A DNA stretch of 64,000 nt from AC-32 sp038236705 (lineage in GTDB: Bacteria; Actinomycetota; Thermoleophilia; Gaiellales; Gaiellaceae): the NCBI GenBank assembly GCA_038236705.1, contig JBBRZN010000007.1:11976-75975 (forward strand), in the 5' to 3' direction. Positions 1-8,075 of this stretch are shown piece by piece; within the stretch, counting starts at the first letter, position 1; each line of letters begins with the position of its first letter. A program made the position numbers and the translations under genes. Under the pieces are notes generated by a model, which was given only the letters and a program-made list of their open reading frames with translations, had not been told where the DNA came from and ran no database searches.

Positions 1-129
1 GCCGATGCAGGCGATGTTGCAGGCGAGCGTCGGCTCGAGCATCAGGACGAGCGGGTACCGCTCGCCCTTGCGCTGCTGCTGCGTCACGTAGCGGGCGATC
101 TGAACGGTGGGAGCGAGCGGAAACTTCAT
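1..129 (-). CDS. hpnH: HpnH, adenosyl-hopene transferase (radical SAM), N-terminal part
   Basis: The first 43 codons of a leftward gene cut by the window edge. The N-terminus starts MKFPLAPTVQIARYV and runs to a CNIACIG stretch, the beginning of the CxxxCxxC cluster motif of radical SAM enzymes; the third Cys falls just outside. HpnH joins the 5'-deoxyadenosyl group to hopene, the first step of extended C35 hopanoid synthesis. The ATG (127-129) overlaps the TGA of the squalene-hopene cyclase gene (126-128), so it is the last visible gene of the hopanoid operon and probably translationally coupled. The N-terminus is family-like and the operon position is typical. Confidence 0.85.
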   Translation of the reverse strand, partial: MKFPLAPTVQIARYVTQQQRKGERYPLVLMLEPTLACNIACIG

Positions 130-1916
130 CGACTGAGCCTTTCTCGTAGACGGCCGAGAGCGAGCAGCGGGAAGTGGAGACGGTACAGGTGGTAGCGAAT
201 CATGAAATCAAGCGGGAAGCCTGTGCCGGTGAACTGCCGTTCCTCCCAGTCGCCGTTTTCCTGCTGTGCGTTGCAGAGCCACTCCGCGGCGCGCCGGGCG
301 GGCCGGCACTCCGCCTCACCTGCAGCGACATAGGCTAGTAGCGCCCAGGCCGTTTGGGAAGGTGTGCTTTCGCCCCGGCCTCGAGAGGCGAGGTCCGAGT
401 AGGAACGGATGTTCTCGCCGAAGCCGCCGTCCTCGTTCTGCACCGAGTCGAGCCACGCGACCGCGCGGCGCATCGCGGGGTGCCCGGGCTCGACCCCGCA
501 GGCCTCAAGCGCGGGCAGCGCCGCCCCGGTGCCGTAGAGGTGGTTGACCCCCCAGCGCCCGAACCAGGAGCCGTTGGGCTCCTGCTCGGCCAGGAGCCAC
601 TCGAGCCCGCGGCGCACCTCGTCCTCGTAGCCGTGTTCCGGCGCCAGGGCCTCCAGCGCGTGGGCGGTGACGTCGGCGGTCGGCTCGTCGGTGACCTTGC
701 CGAAGTCGCAGAACGGCAGCTTGTAGAGCCAGAAGGCCTCGTTGTCGACGTCGAAGGCGCCCCAGCCGCCGCTGCGCGATTGCATTCCGGCCGTCCAGGC
801 GAGCCCCCGGTCGACTGCGTCGCGCCCGCGATGGGAGCGGCGCAGTACCAGCGCGACCACGGCCGTGTCGTCAACGTCCGGGTAGAGGTCGTTCTCGAAC
901 TCGAAGGCCCAGCCGCCGGGCGCGAGCTCCGGACGGCGGATCGCCCAGTCTCCCCGCACGGTGACCTCCTCGTGCTCGAGCCACTCGGCTGCGCGTACGA
1001 GCGCGGGGTGCTCGGGGCCGAGGCCGGAGTCGCGCAGCGCCAGCACGGCGAGGCCCGTGTCCCAGACCGGCGACTGGCAGGCCTCCGGGCGCAGGCGGTC
1101 GCCCTCGTCGATCACGAACCCCTCCCAGCCTTCGACGGCGCAGCGCAGAGTTTCGTCCTCGAAGCCGTGCCCGAGCGCGACCAGCATCAGGATCGACCAG
1201 ACCCACGGCGGCTGGATCCCGCCCCACGAGCCGTCGGCCTCCTGATGCGCCCGCACCCAGCGCTCGGCCTCCCGCAGCGCGGCTCGCCGCAGGCCCGAGG
1301 GCCGCGGCGCGGGCTTGCTCTGTCCCGGGCACGCGCCGATCTCGCGCAAGTCGATCCGGGCGGGGCGCACCGGCCGCAGCGCGCGGCAGGCGGCGAGCGG
1401 GACGTACGTGCCCCGGGCCCAGCAGGAGAAGTCGTAGATGGAGAGTGGGGCACTTGGAGGAAGCAGGACCAGTTCGACGGGGATCGGCGTGATCCGCTGC
1501 CACGGCCACTGGCCGAGCAGGGCCAGGAAGCACTTGGTGAAGATGCGCGTGCATGCTATCCCGCCCTGCGAGCGGATGAAGTTCCGCGCCTTCTCGCCGG
1601 GATCCACACCGGCGAGCTTCAGCGCCGCGTAGGCCTCGACCGAGGTCGAGAGGTCGGGCGGCCCCTCGAACCAGATCGACCAGGTGCCGTCCTCGCGCTG
1701 CCGCGCCAGCAGCTCGTTCGCGATCTTGCGGTCGAGCTCGGGGCTGCGCAGGCCGAGGACGTGGTGCCAGAAGAGATGCTGCGCGATCATGGTCGCGTTC
1801 GACTCGAGCTCCCCGACCCAGTAGCCGTCGCCGTGCTGGAGCTCGAGCAGGCGCGCCGTGGCCGCGTCGATGACCCCGTCGAGGCGCGTCTCGATCCGTT
1901 CCGGCGCGATGGTCAA
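126..1916 (-). CDS. shc: Squalene-hopene cyclase
   Basis: Cyclises squalene to hopene/diplopterol at the membrane. About 596 residues, slightly short for the family. The catalytic acid motif DVDDTA is at about residues 347-352, and several QW-type repeats are visible (QREDGTW, QEADGSW, QSRSGGW, QEPNGSW, QNEDGGF, QQENGDW). The start is a TTG at 1914-1916 whose last two bases overlap the hpnE TGA (TTGA overlap); the open frame continues far upstream inside hpnE but only as antigenic noise in the wrong frame. The overlaps on both sides place it in a tightly coupled operon with hpnE before it and hpnH after it. Confidence 0.95.
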   Translation of the reverse strand: MTIAPERIETRLDGVIDAATARLLELQHGDGYWVGELESNATMIAQHLFWHHVLGLRSPELDRKIANELLARQREDGTWSIWFEGPPDLSTSVEAYAALKLAGVDPGEKARNFIRSQGGIACTRIFTKCFLALLGQWPWQRITPIPVELVLLPPSAPLSIYDFSCWARGTYVPLAACRALRPVRPARIDLREIGACPGQSKPAPRPSGLRRAALREAERWVRAHQEADGSWGGIQPPWVWSILMLVALGHGFEDETLRCAVEGWEGFVIDEGDRLRPEACQSPVWDTGLAVLALRDSGLGPEHPALVRAAEWLEHEEVTVRGDWAIRRPELAPGGWAFEFENDLYPDVDDTAVVALVLRRSHRGRDAVDRGLAWTAGMQSRSGGWGAFDVDNEAFWLYKLPFCDFGKVTDEPTADVTAHALEALAPEHGYEDEVRRGLEWLLAEQEPNGSWFGRWGVNHLYGTGAALPALEACGVEPGHPAMRRAVAWLDSVQNEDGGFGENIRSYSDLASRGRGESTPSQTAWALLAYVAAGEAECRPARRAAEWLCNAQQENGDWEERQFTGTGFPLDFMIRYHLYRLHFPLLALGRLRERLSR

Positions 1917-3139
1917 GCCGCCACCTCGTGCCGCGCCGCCTCGAGCGCCCGCGCGGCCGCGAGGCCGCTGCGAACCGCGCCCTCCATCGTCGGCGGCCAG
2001 CCCGTGCCTGTCCACGCGCCCGCGCGCGTGACGTTGGGCCTGGCCGTTTCCGGCCCCGGCCGGTGCGCCTCGCTGCCGGGCCGGACGGCGATCGTGGCCT
2101 CCGGCTCGCGGCTGACGCGCGACCAGAGCAGCTCCGCCGGGCCGAGCCGCTCGGTCACCGCGCCGGCGATCAGCTCGACGAGCTCGCGGCCGCGCAGGGC
2201 CTCGAGCTCCGGCGCGCCGCTCGAGACGACGGTCAGGTACTGGCCCGTCTCGGGCTCGTGGCCGGTCAGGCGCCCGCGGTCGAAGACCCAGTGCGCGGGG
2301 CTCTCGAGCAGCGCCGCGAGAGGGGGGCGCAGCAAACGGCGGTCGACGAGCAGGTGCACGCTGACGATCGGCGAGTGACCGAGCTCCGGCTCCGGCTCGC
2401 CGAGCAGGCGCGCGCCCTCGGCCGGCGGGACGGCCACGATCACGGCCTCGGCGTCGAGCTCGGCCAGCTCGTCCACGCGGGTGCCGGTACGAACCCTCGC
2501 TCCCGCGGCCTCGAGCGCCCGCCCCGCCGCCTCGCCGTGCATCTCGCCGAGCGGCCGCGTGGGCAGGATCAGGTCGGAGGCGCGCTTGCCGGCCAGCAGC
2601 GCCGTCTCGACGGTGAAGCTCCCGGCGGCTGCGCTCGCCTCCTCGGCCGGGAGGTTCAGCGCCGGTCGGATGAAGACATCCCAGAAGCGGTCGATCGCCT
2701 GCTGCGACTGGCCGCGCGCCCGCAGCACCTCGGCGAACGTCGCCCCTTCGGCGTCGCCCCAGCGCGCGAGCGAGCGCAGGATCCGCAGCCGGCCCCCAAG
2801 CGGCACGTGCCGGTAGCGCAGGAGCGCGAGCGGCGAGGGGCGGATCACCGCGTTTCGACCGAGCTCGTCGATCACGCTCAGCGCCAGCGGCAGCCGCTGC
2901 ACCGAGCCACTCTCGCCGATCCGCTCGAGAAACCGCAGGTACTCGGTGAAGCACCCGAGCGCGATGTGCTGGCCGTTGTCGGGCGGCGGCTCGGGGTCGC
3001 CCTCGCGGCGAGGCAGCGTCTGCACCGCGCCGCCGAGGGTCGGGCGCGCCTCGTGCAGCGTCACCTCGTGACCCGCATCCACGAGCTCGAGCGCGGCGCT
3101 GAGCCCGGCCAGCCCGCCGCCGACGACCGCGGCTCTCAT
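1913..3139 (-). CDS. hpnE: HpnE, hydroxysqualene dehydroxylase
   Basis: FAD-dependent amine-oxidase-type enzyme of about 408 residues that reduces hydroxysqualene to squalene in the three-enzyme bacterial route. The N-terminus has the dinucleotide-binding signature VVGGGLAGLSAAL followed by an acidic strand end (LHEARPTLGG), as expected for FAD binding. The C-terminus carries the second FAD-contact region (AGAWTGTGWPPTMEGAVRSG). The ATG at 3137-3139 overlaps the hpnD TGA (3136-3138), and its own TGA overlaps the shc TTG. Identity rests on the Rossmann motif and the hpnC-hpnD-hpnE order, which is diagnostic. Confidence 0.93.
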   Translation of the reverse strand: MRAAVVGGGLAGLSAALELVDAGHEVTLHEARPTLGGAVQTLPRREGDPEPPPDNGQHIALGCFTEYLRFLERIGESGSVQRLPLALSVIDELGRNAVIRPSPLALLRYRHVPLGGRLRILRSLARWGDAEGATFAEVLRARGQSQQAIDRFWDVFIRPALNLPAEEASAAAGSFTVETALLAGKRASDLILPTRPLGEMHGEAAGRALEAAGARVRTGTRVDELAELDAEAVIVAVPPAEGARLLGEPEPELGHSPIVSVHLLVDRRLLRPPLAALLESPAHWVFDRGRLTGHEPETGQYLTVVSSGAPELEALRGRELVELIAGAVTERLGPAELLWSRVSREPEATIAVRPGSEAHRPGPETARPNVTRAGAWTGTGWPPTMEGAVRSGLAAARALEAARHEVAA

Positions 3140-3957
3140 CGCAGGAACCCCGCTCCCACGATGCGCAGCTTGATCAGCGGCGAGAGCCGCACCGAGCCGT
3201 GGAAGACGTCGAACTCGCGTGCCTCGATCCGGTCGAGCGTCGCCCGGTAGAGCCCGGCGAAGGTCGCAACGCAGGCCGAGCTGCGAGAGTCGAGCGAGCC
3301 GAGCAGCTCGAGCCCCTCCTCGAGATAGGCGCGCGCCCGCGAGGCCTGGAAGGCCATCAGCGCCCGCCACTCGGGGCCGGACCGGCCCGCGGCGATGTCC
3401 TCCTCCGAGACCCCGTAGGCCGCCAGCTCGTCCTGCGGCAGGTAGACGCGACCGAGCTCCCAGTCCTCGCGCACGTCGCGCGCGATGTTGATCAGCTGGA
3501 GCGCGACGCCGAGCGTCTCGGCGCGCTCGACCTCCTCCGAGCCGTAGACCGCGACGCAGGCGACGCCGACGGCGCCCGCCACGTGGCGGCAGTAGCCGTG
3601 CAACTCGCCGAAATCCGCATATCGGGTTTGCTCGGTGTCCTGGAGGCCGCCGTCCACGAGGTCGTGCAGCGCGCCGTCCGGGATCGGGTAGCGCGAGCGT
3701 GCGTCCGCGAGAGCCACGAGCACCGGATTCTCGCCGGGAGCCGAGTCGAGCGCCGCGTGCAGCTCCTGGAGCCGGGCCCGCTTCTCGTCCACGGGCAGCT
3801 CGCCGTCGGCCACGTCGTCCACTCGCCGCGCGAAGGCGTAGATGGCGGCAATCGCCTGCCGCTTCGGCCGCGGCAGCACCATGATCCCGTAGGCGAAGTT
3901 GCGCGCCTCGCGACGGGTGAGCCGCTCGACCTCGGCGTAGGCAGCCTCGACGGTCAC
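3136..3957 (-). CDS. hpnD: HpnD, presqualene diphosphate synthase
   Basis: Isoprenoid synthase fold of about 273 residues that condenses two farnesyl diphosphates into presqualene diphosphate. The two aspartate-rich metal-binding motifs are visible: the first is RRVDDVADGE, the second is in NIARDVREDWELGRVYLP. Start chosen as GTG 3955-3957, which overlaps the hpnC TGA (3954-3956) in a GTGA; the frame remains open upstream, but that part only reads through hpnC out of frame. The ORF ends four bases into hpnE. Confidence 0.93.
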   Translation of the reverse strand: MTVEAAYAEVERLTRREARNFAYGIMVLPRPKRQAIAAIYAFARRVDDVADGELPVDEKRARLQELHAALDSAPGENPVLVALADARSRYPIPDGALHDLVDGGLQDTEQTRYADFGELHGYCRHVAGAVGVACVAVYGSEEVERAETLGVALQLINIARDVREDWELGRVYLPQDELAAYGVSEEDIAAGRSGPEWRALMAFQASRARAYLEEGLELLGSLDSRSSACVATFAGLYRATLDRIEAREFDVFHGSVRLSPLIKLRIVGAGFLR

Positions 3958-4865
3958 CGTATAGCCGCCAGAGCCAGTCGCGCGCGCGAGGGGCGCGGCC
4001 GCTGGGTGAACACATCCCAGTCGGCTCGCTCGAGCGCCTCGAGCGCAGCGAGGCCGCCTCGGGCGAAGAGCGCCACGCCGCGGCCGACGCGCCCGCCGAG
4101 CCGGCGCCCGAGCTCCTCGCCGGAGCCCAGCAGGCCGCGCGCCCGCTCGGCCTCGAACTCCAGCAGCCACCGCAACGGCTCGTTCGGCTCCGTCAGCTCG
4201 GTGACGCCGAAGCGGCGCCGGTCCTCGGCCGGCAGGTACACGCGCCCGAGCGCGAGGTCACGTGGCACGTCCTGGAGGAAGTTCACGAGCTGCAGCCCTG
4301 TGCAGGCGTCGTCCGAGAGGGCGACCAGCGCCGGCTCGGTCCGCCCCACCACTCCGAGCACGAGCCGCCCGACCGGGTCGGCCGAGTGCACGCAGTAGCC
4401 CTTGAGCTCCTCCCACGTCTCGTAGCCGGCCACGCGCTGGTCGATCCGGTTGGCCTCGATCAAGCGCAGGAACGGCCCGCGTGGAAGCTCGCACGCGCGG
4501 ATCGTCGGTTGCAGCGCCCGCATCACCTCCCACGTCGGCTCGCCCTCGTAGCAGGCCTTGACCTCGGCCTCGAGCTCGTCCAGCGCGGCGAGCCGGTCGC
4601 CTACGACGTCGCTTGTCGACGTCGTCTCAGAGGAGGCGCGGGCTTTGCCCGCGTCTCCGGCCAACACACGTCCTTTGAGCGACGAACGCTTCGTGCTACC
4701 GAGCCAGTCGGCTGAAAACTCGTCGCCGAGGATGTCCACGAGCCGCGCGAAGCCGTACACCGCTCGCAGGTGCGGGCGCAGCGCGCGCGGGAACAGGAGC
4801 GACGCGACGGGGAAGTTCTCCGTGCGCGCACGGGCTGCGACCGAGCTGGCGGAGGCCGGATCCAT
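3954..4865 (-). CDS. hpnC: HpnC, hydroxysqualene synthase, with an unusual inserted segment
   Basis: Paralogue of HpnD that converts presqualene diphosphate to hydroxysqualene. The N-terminus ENFPVASLLFPRALRPHLRAVYGFAR and the second metal motif NFLQDVPRDLALGRVYLP are typical. Between the first acidic motif (ILGDEF) and GDRLAALDELE lies an in-frame segment of about 35-40 residues rich in Ser, Thr, Lys and Arg that family members do not normally have, and the DNA under it is full of inverted repeats (separate entry). First gene of the operon. ATG 4865 chosen; an in-frame ATG at 4889 is the alternative, and no Shine-Dalgarno distinguishes them. Confidence 0.88.
   Translation of the reverse strand: MDPASASSVAARARTENFPVASLLFPRALRPHLRAVYGFARLVDILGDEFSADWLGSTKRSSLKGRVLAGDAGKARASSETTSTSDVVGDRLAALDELEAEVKACYEGEPTWEVMRALQPTIRACELPRGPFLRLIEANRIDQRVAGYETWEELKGYCVHSADPVGRLVLGVVGRTEPALVALSDDACTGLQLVNFLQDVPRDLALGRVYLPAEDRRRFGVTELTEPNEPLRWLLEFEAERARGLLGSGEELGRRLGGRVGRGVALFARGGLAALEALERADWDVFTQRPRPSRARLALAAIR
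4603..4653. repeat. Two adjacent perfect inverted repeats inside hpnC
   Basis: 8-bp arms ACGACGTC at 4603-4610 and GACGTCGT at 4618-4625 with a 7-base spacer, followed by 7-bp arms CGCGGGC at 4637-4643 and GCCCGCG at 4647-4653 with a 3-base loop. Both lie within the extra segment of HpnC and keep its frame open. The arrangement resembles palindromic repeats that insert in frame into genes, but no second copy was found in this window. Confidence 0.6.
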
Positions 4866-4969
4866 GCACAAACCATGGCGCTCAGCCATACGGCTAGTCA
4901 AACGGCCTATCGCTCGCCTGCTCGGGCTGAGGCTGAAGCAGGACGGGCACGGGGAGGTGTTCGCAGGCG

Positions 4970-5269
4970 ATGCGGTCACGGCCCTCACGGTCACCCGCAA
5001 GGCTCAAGAAGCTCGCCGAGCGAACCGGCACCGCCGAGCTCTCGTCATTCGTGCGCTCGATCATCCAGGCCGACCAGCTGGGCATCTCCCTCGGCCGCAT
5101 CCTGCGCGTGCAGGCGACCGACAGCCGGAACAAGCGCCAGGCCGCCGCCGAGGAGAAGGCGATGAAAGCGCCGATCAAGATGCTCTTTCCGACGGTGCTC
5201 TTCATCTTCCCGGCCATGTTCCTGGTGATTCTCGGGCCGGCGTTCCTCAACCTCTCAAAGATCTTCTAA
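4970..5269 (+). pseudogene. tadC-like type II secretion F-domain remnant (5' truncated)
   Basis: Codes for about 99 residues that match only the C-terminal end of TadC-type inner-membrane platform proteins: a cytoplasmic part (SSFVRSIIQADQLGISLGRILRVQA), then EEKAMKAPIKMLF leading into one hydrophobic helix (PTVLFIFPAMFLVILGPAFL). Full TadC proteins are around 300 residues with a much longer N-terminal half, absent here; the frame begins abruptly next to the hpnC start. No other tad or pilus gene is present. Best read as the stump of a lost tad locus; expression as a small membrane protein cannot be excluded. Confidence 0.7.
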
Positions 5270-5286
5270 CCGGACCGGAGGCGTCG

Positions 5287-6719
5287 ATGTCCGACCAGCC
5301 CGACAACCAGGGAGCAGAGACCGAAAAGGGGTTCGGGACCGGCCTGAGGGCGCAGCTGCAGCGCAGGCGGGACGGTGAGGACGGGCAACCGGAGGCGACA
5401 GGGGCGACGAACGTCGAGCTGCGCTTCGAGCTGACGGCGAGGCCCGCAGGCGACTCGCTCGAGGCCACCGTCAGCCCGGATGTCCAGGCGCTGAAGGCCG
5501 AGCTCGAAGCGTCCCGGGCGCGCGAGGCGACCCTGCGCGACTCGCTCAGCGAGCGCTCGCAGGCCCTTGACCAGAATGTGGGCTCCGAGAAGCAGCTCGC
5601 CAACCGGGCCGCGACCCTCGACGAGCGGGCGGCGAAGCTGGCGGAATTCGAGGCCGACCTCGAGGAGCGCGAGCGGCGTGTCCGGGACCAGCGCGAGGCG
5701 ATCGAGGCCGAGCCCACGCGCGTGGCCGACCTCCAGGCGGAGCTCGCTTCGGAGCAGGCGCTGGCCGCCGAGCGGCAGGAAGCCGCCGAGGCGCGCCTCC
5801 GGGAGCTGAAAGGCGCCGACCGCGAGCGTGACAAGACAAAGGCCGAGCTGACCAAGCAGCAGTCCGCTTTCGCCGACCGCGAGAAGAAGCTGTCCAGGAA
5901 GGAAAGCGAGCTGGCCGCGCGGGAGCAGGCCTCGACCGTCCGGCTTCAGGGCCGCGAGCGCTCGCTCGAGAAGCGCGATAACGAGTGGCGCGGCCAGGAC
6001 AAGGAGCTGGGCGAGCGGGAGCGCAGGCTCGCAGCCCGCGAGAACGACCTGAGGAAAGAGGCGGCGCGCGTGACCGCCCGCGACGAGGCGATCGGCGAGC
6101 GCGAGGCCGAGCTCCTGCTTGAGCAAGGGCGTCAGCGTGACACGCCGAGCGCTTCGAACGCGAGCTGACGGACAAGGACGAGCTCGCGCGCGAAGCCGTC
6201 GCCCGCTCCAGCGACCTCGACCGGCGGGAGCTCGACCTGACCCGCGAGGCGGAGCTGAACCGGCTCCAGGCCTCGATCTCCCATGCCGAACGCGACAGCA
6301 ACCGCCGCGACCTCGAGGAATGGAACGTCCGCCTGGAGCAGCGCGAGCGCGAACTGGCCGCGCGCGAGGCCGAGGTCGCCAACTACGAGAACGTCACGGA
6401 CTCACACAAGAAACGCACCGAAAAGCGCGACCAGCGCCTGGCCACGATGGAGGAGACCATCCGCGAGCGGATCAGGGAGCTCGACGACCGCGAAGGTGAG
6501 ATCGAGCTGCGCGAGGCCGGTCTCGAGGCCGACGTCGAGATCCGCACGGACAAGCTCGAGCAGCGCGAGCAGGTGCTGGCTGCGCTCGAGGAACGGCTCC
6601 GCAAGCAGGAAGCCGAGCTCGCCACGTACGTCGCGCAGGCCCAGAGCGAGATCCAGCGGCGCGAGTCCGAGTGGTGGCAGAAGCAGCTCGGCACAGACGC
6701 CGAAGTTCCCGCCGCCTGA
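5287..6719 (+). pseudogene. Long coiled-coil protein, split by one frameshift
   Basis: A soluble, extremely charged protein. After a flexible start (MSDQPDNQGAETEKGFG) nearly all of it is Glu/Arg/Lys/Ala/Leu heptad sequence. The first frame runs 5287-6168; the same composition resumes in another frame from about 6144 (ERFERELTDKDELARE) to the stop at 6719, which means an indel between about 6138 and 6168. Joined, it would be about 477 residues. A clear GGAGG precedes the ATG. No enzymatic motif is seen; a structural or scaffold role is the most one can say. It follows the tadC remnant by 17 bases, so it may once have belonged to that locus. Confidence 0.7.
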
Positions 6720-6733
6720 ACTAAGCTCGGCCC

Positions 6734-7915
6734 GTGCAGGGCCGCCGCGAAGTCCTCGCCGTCGGCCTCGTCTGGCTCGTCTGGCTCGGGGCCGTCCTCC
6801 TGACGGTTGCGGTCGGACTGGCCGCCGGCGCGTACACCTTGGCGCCGGGATGGTCGATCCACCGCGGGCTCTGGCCGCTCTTCGCGTGGGACTACAACTG
6901 GTACCACTTCGTCGCCTACGGCGGCTACCCGGACGCGCAGGGCGGCCGGCAGTACGCGTTCTTCCCCCTCTGGCCGCTGCTGCTCCGCTTGTCCGGCTCG
7001 ATTCCAGACGTGGTCGCGGCCGCCGCGTTGGCGTGGGCGGGGAGCGCGGCGGCGTTCTTCGGCGTGGCAGAGGGCACGCCGCAGGCCCGGTTGCGGTCGG
7101 CGCTGGCGCTGGCCTGCTGGCCCGGTTCGTTCGTGCTCGCGGTGGCCTACCCCGACGCGGTCGCGCTCGCGGCGGCGGCCTGGGCAGCGGCGCTCGCGCT
7201 CCGGGGCCGGTTGCTCGCGGCGGGCCTCGTGGGCGCGGTCGCTGCGCTCGCCCGGCCGAGCGGCGTCCTGATCGCGCTGCCGCTCGCCTGGCTCGCCTGG
7301 GCCAAGGGGCCCCGCGCCTGGATCGGCGCGGCGGCTCCGGTCGCCGCGGCGGCCGCCGTAGAGGCGTACTTCTGGTCGCACAGCGACAACCCGAGGGTCT
7401 TCTTCGACGCTCAGCGCCAGTGGGGCCGCGGTGGGCCGGGCCGCTTCGGCGACTGGACCGGCCACCTCCTCGACGTGCTCGAGCGCCACGGACTGCTGAT
7501 CGCGCTGCTCGCCGTGGTCGTCGTGACCGCAATCGTGCTCGCCTGGCGGCGATTCGGCCTGTGGCCGACCGCGGCGATCGCCTACGCCTGCGCGGTCCCG
7601 CTCCTCCTCGCCGCGACGCAGAGCCTCGAGGGCTTCGTCGACAGCGTCCGCGCTGCACTCATCCTGCCGCTGCTCGCGGTGCTCTGGCGGCTTGGTCCTC
7701 GCTACCGGCCCTGGGCGGCCTTCGCGACGGTGGTCGTCGGCTTGCTGCTCCTCTCCGGAACGATGCAGAGCTTCGGCCGGCAGAGCCTGTTCGCGTTCCC
7801 GATCTTCTGGGCGATCGCGGAGGGGCCGCGCTGGCTGCGCTACCCGCCGCTGGCCGTGGTCGGCTTCGCCGGGAACCTCGGGCTCGCGCTGCTCCTCACG
7901 CGGTACGCCCCTTAG
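6734..7915 (+). CDS. Polytopic GT-C glycosyltransferase, PIG-V-like mannosyltransferase
   Basis: About 393 residues with roughly nine hydrophobic segments and Ala/Leu/Val-rich helices. An early extracytoplasmic loop has WDYNWYHFVAYGGYPD, followed by the aromatic FFPLWPLLLR. The WD...HF...GY...FFPLYP pattern is that of PIG-V-type mannosyltransferases using polyprenyl-phosphate sugars. Probably adds a mannose or similar sugar to an envelope glycolipid or protein. GTG start 14 bases after the coiled-coil gene. Its TAG stop (7913-7915) lies at the left edge of a repeated structured element. Family assignment is good, substrate unknown. Confidence 0.75.
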   Translation: MQGRREVLAVGLVWLVWLGAVLLTVAVGLAAGAYTLAPGWSIHRGLWPLFAWDYNWYHFVAYGGYPDAQGGRQYAFFPLWPLLLRLSGSIPDVVAAAALAWAGSAAAFFGVAEGTPQARLRSALALACWPGSFVLAVAYPDAVALAAAAWAAALALRGRLLAAGLVGAVAALARPSGVLIALPLAWLAWAKGPRAWIGAAAPVAAAAAVEAYFWSHSDNPRVFFDAQRQWGRGGPGRFGDWTGHLLDVLERHGLLIALLAVVVVTAIVLAWRRFGLWPTAAIAYACAVPLLLAATQSLEGFVDSVRAALILPLLAVLWRLGPRYRPWAAFATVVVGLLLLSGTMQSFGRQSLFAFPIFWAIAEGPRWLRYPPLAVVGFAGNLGLALLLTRYAP

Positions 7916-8075
7916 AGGGCTTGGCGGAACCTCGCTCGTCCTCGGGGTGCTCTGCTCGTTCCGAGACAGGGACGCAGGGAGTGCCGATAGCCGTAGCTAT
8001 CGGTGCGACTGAGGACGCCGTATCGGGGCGGGCAGGGCGGCCCGAGGGCACAGACTAGGTTTCGTCAAGCCCTCT
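7914..8075 (+). repeat. Structured RNA-like repeat element, copy 1
   Basis: Folds on paper into one long hairpin. Outer stem 7914-7932 with 8057-8075: 19 consecutive pairs including two G-U. Second stem 7940-7964 with 8023-8047: 24 of 25 pairs, five G-U. Internal loop 7965-7980 opposite 8007-8022, 16 bases each side. Tip stem 7981-7991 with 7996-8006, loop CGTA. A second copy at 19097-19259 has the same dimensions with compensatory differences. The G-U pairs occur when read on the + strand, which suggests that is the transcribed strand. The element overlaps the stop codons of both flanking convergent genes. Confidence 0.85.

Noticed and set aside
354..2378. Long plus-strand frame opposite the squalene-hopene cyclase and hpnE
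   Set aside because: Arg/Pro/Gly-rich, no motifs, exact antisense of well-identified genes; typical of high-GC DNA.
4603..4653. hpnC palindromes as a third copy of the structured repeat
   Set aside because: The internal-loop strings and outer stem are absent; only short chance similarity such as AAAGGACG.
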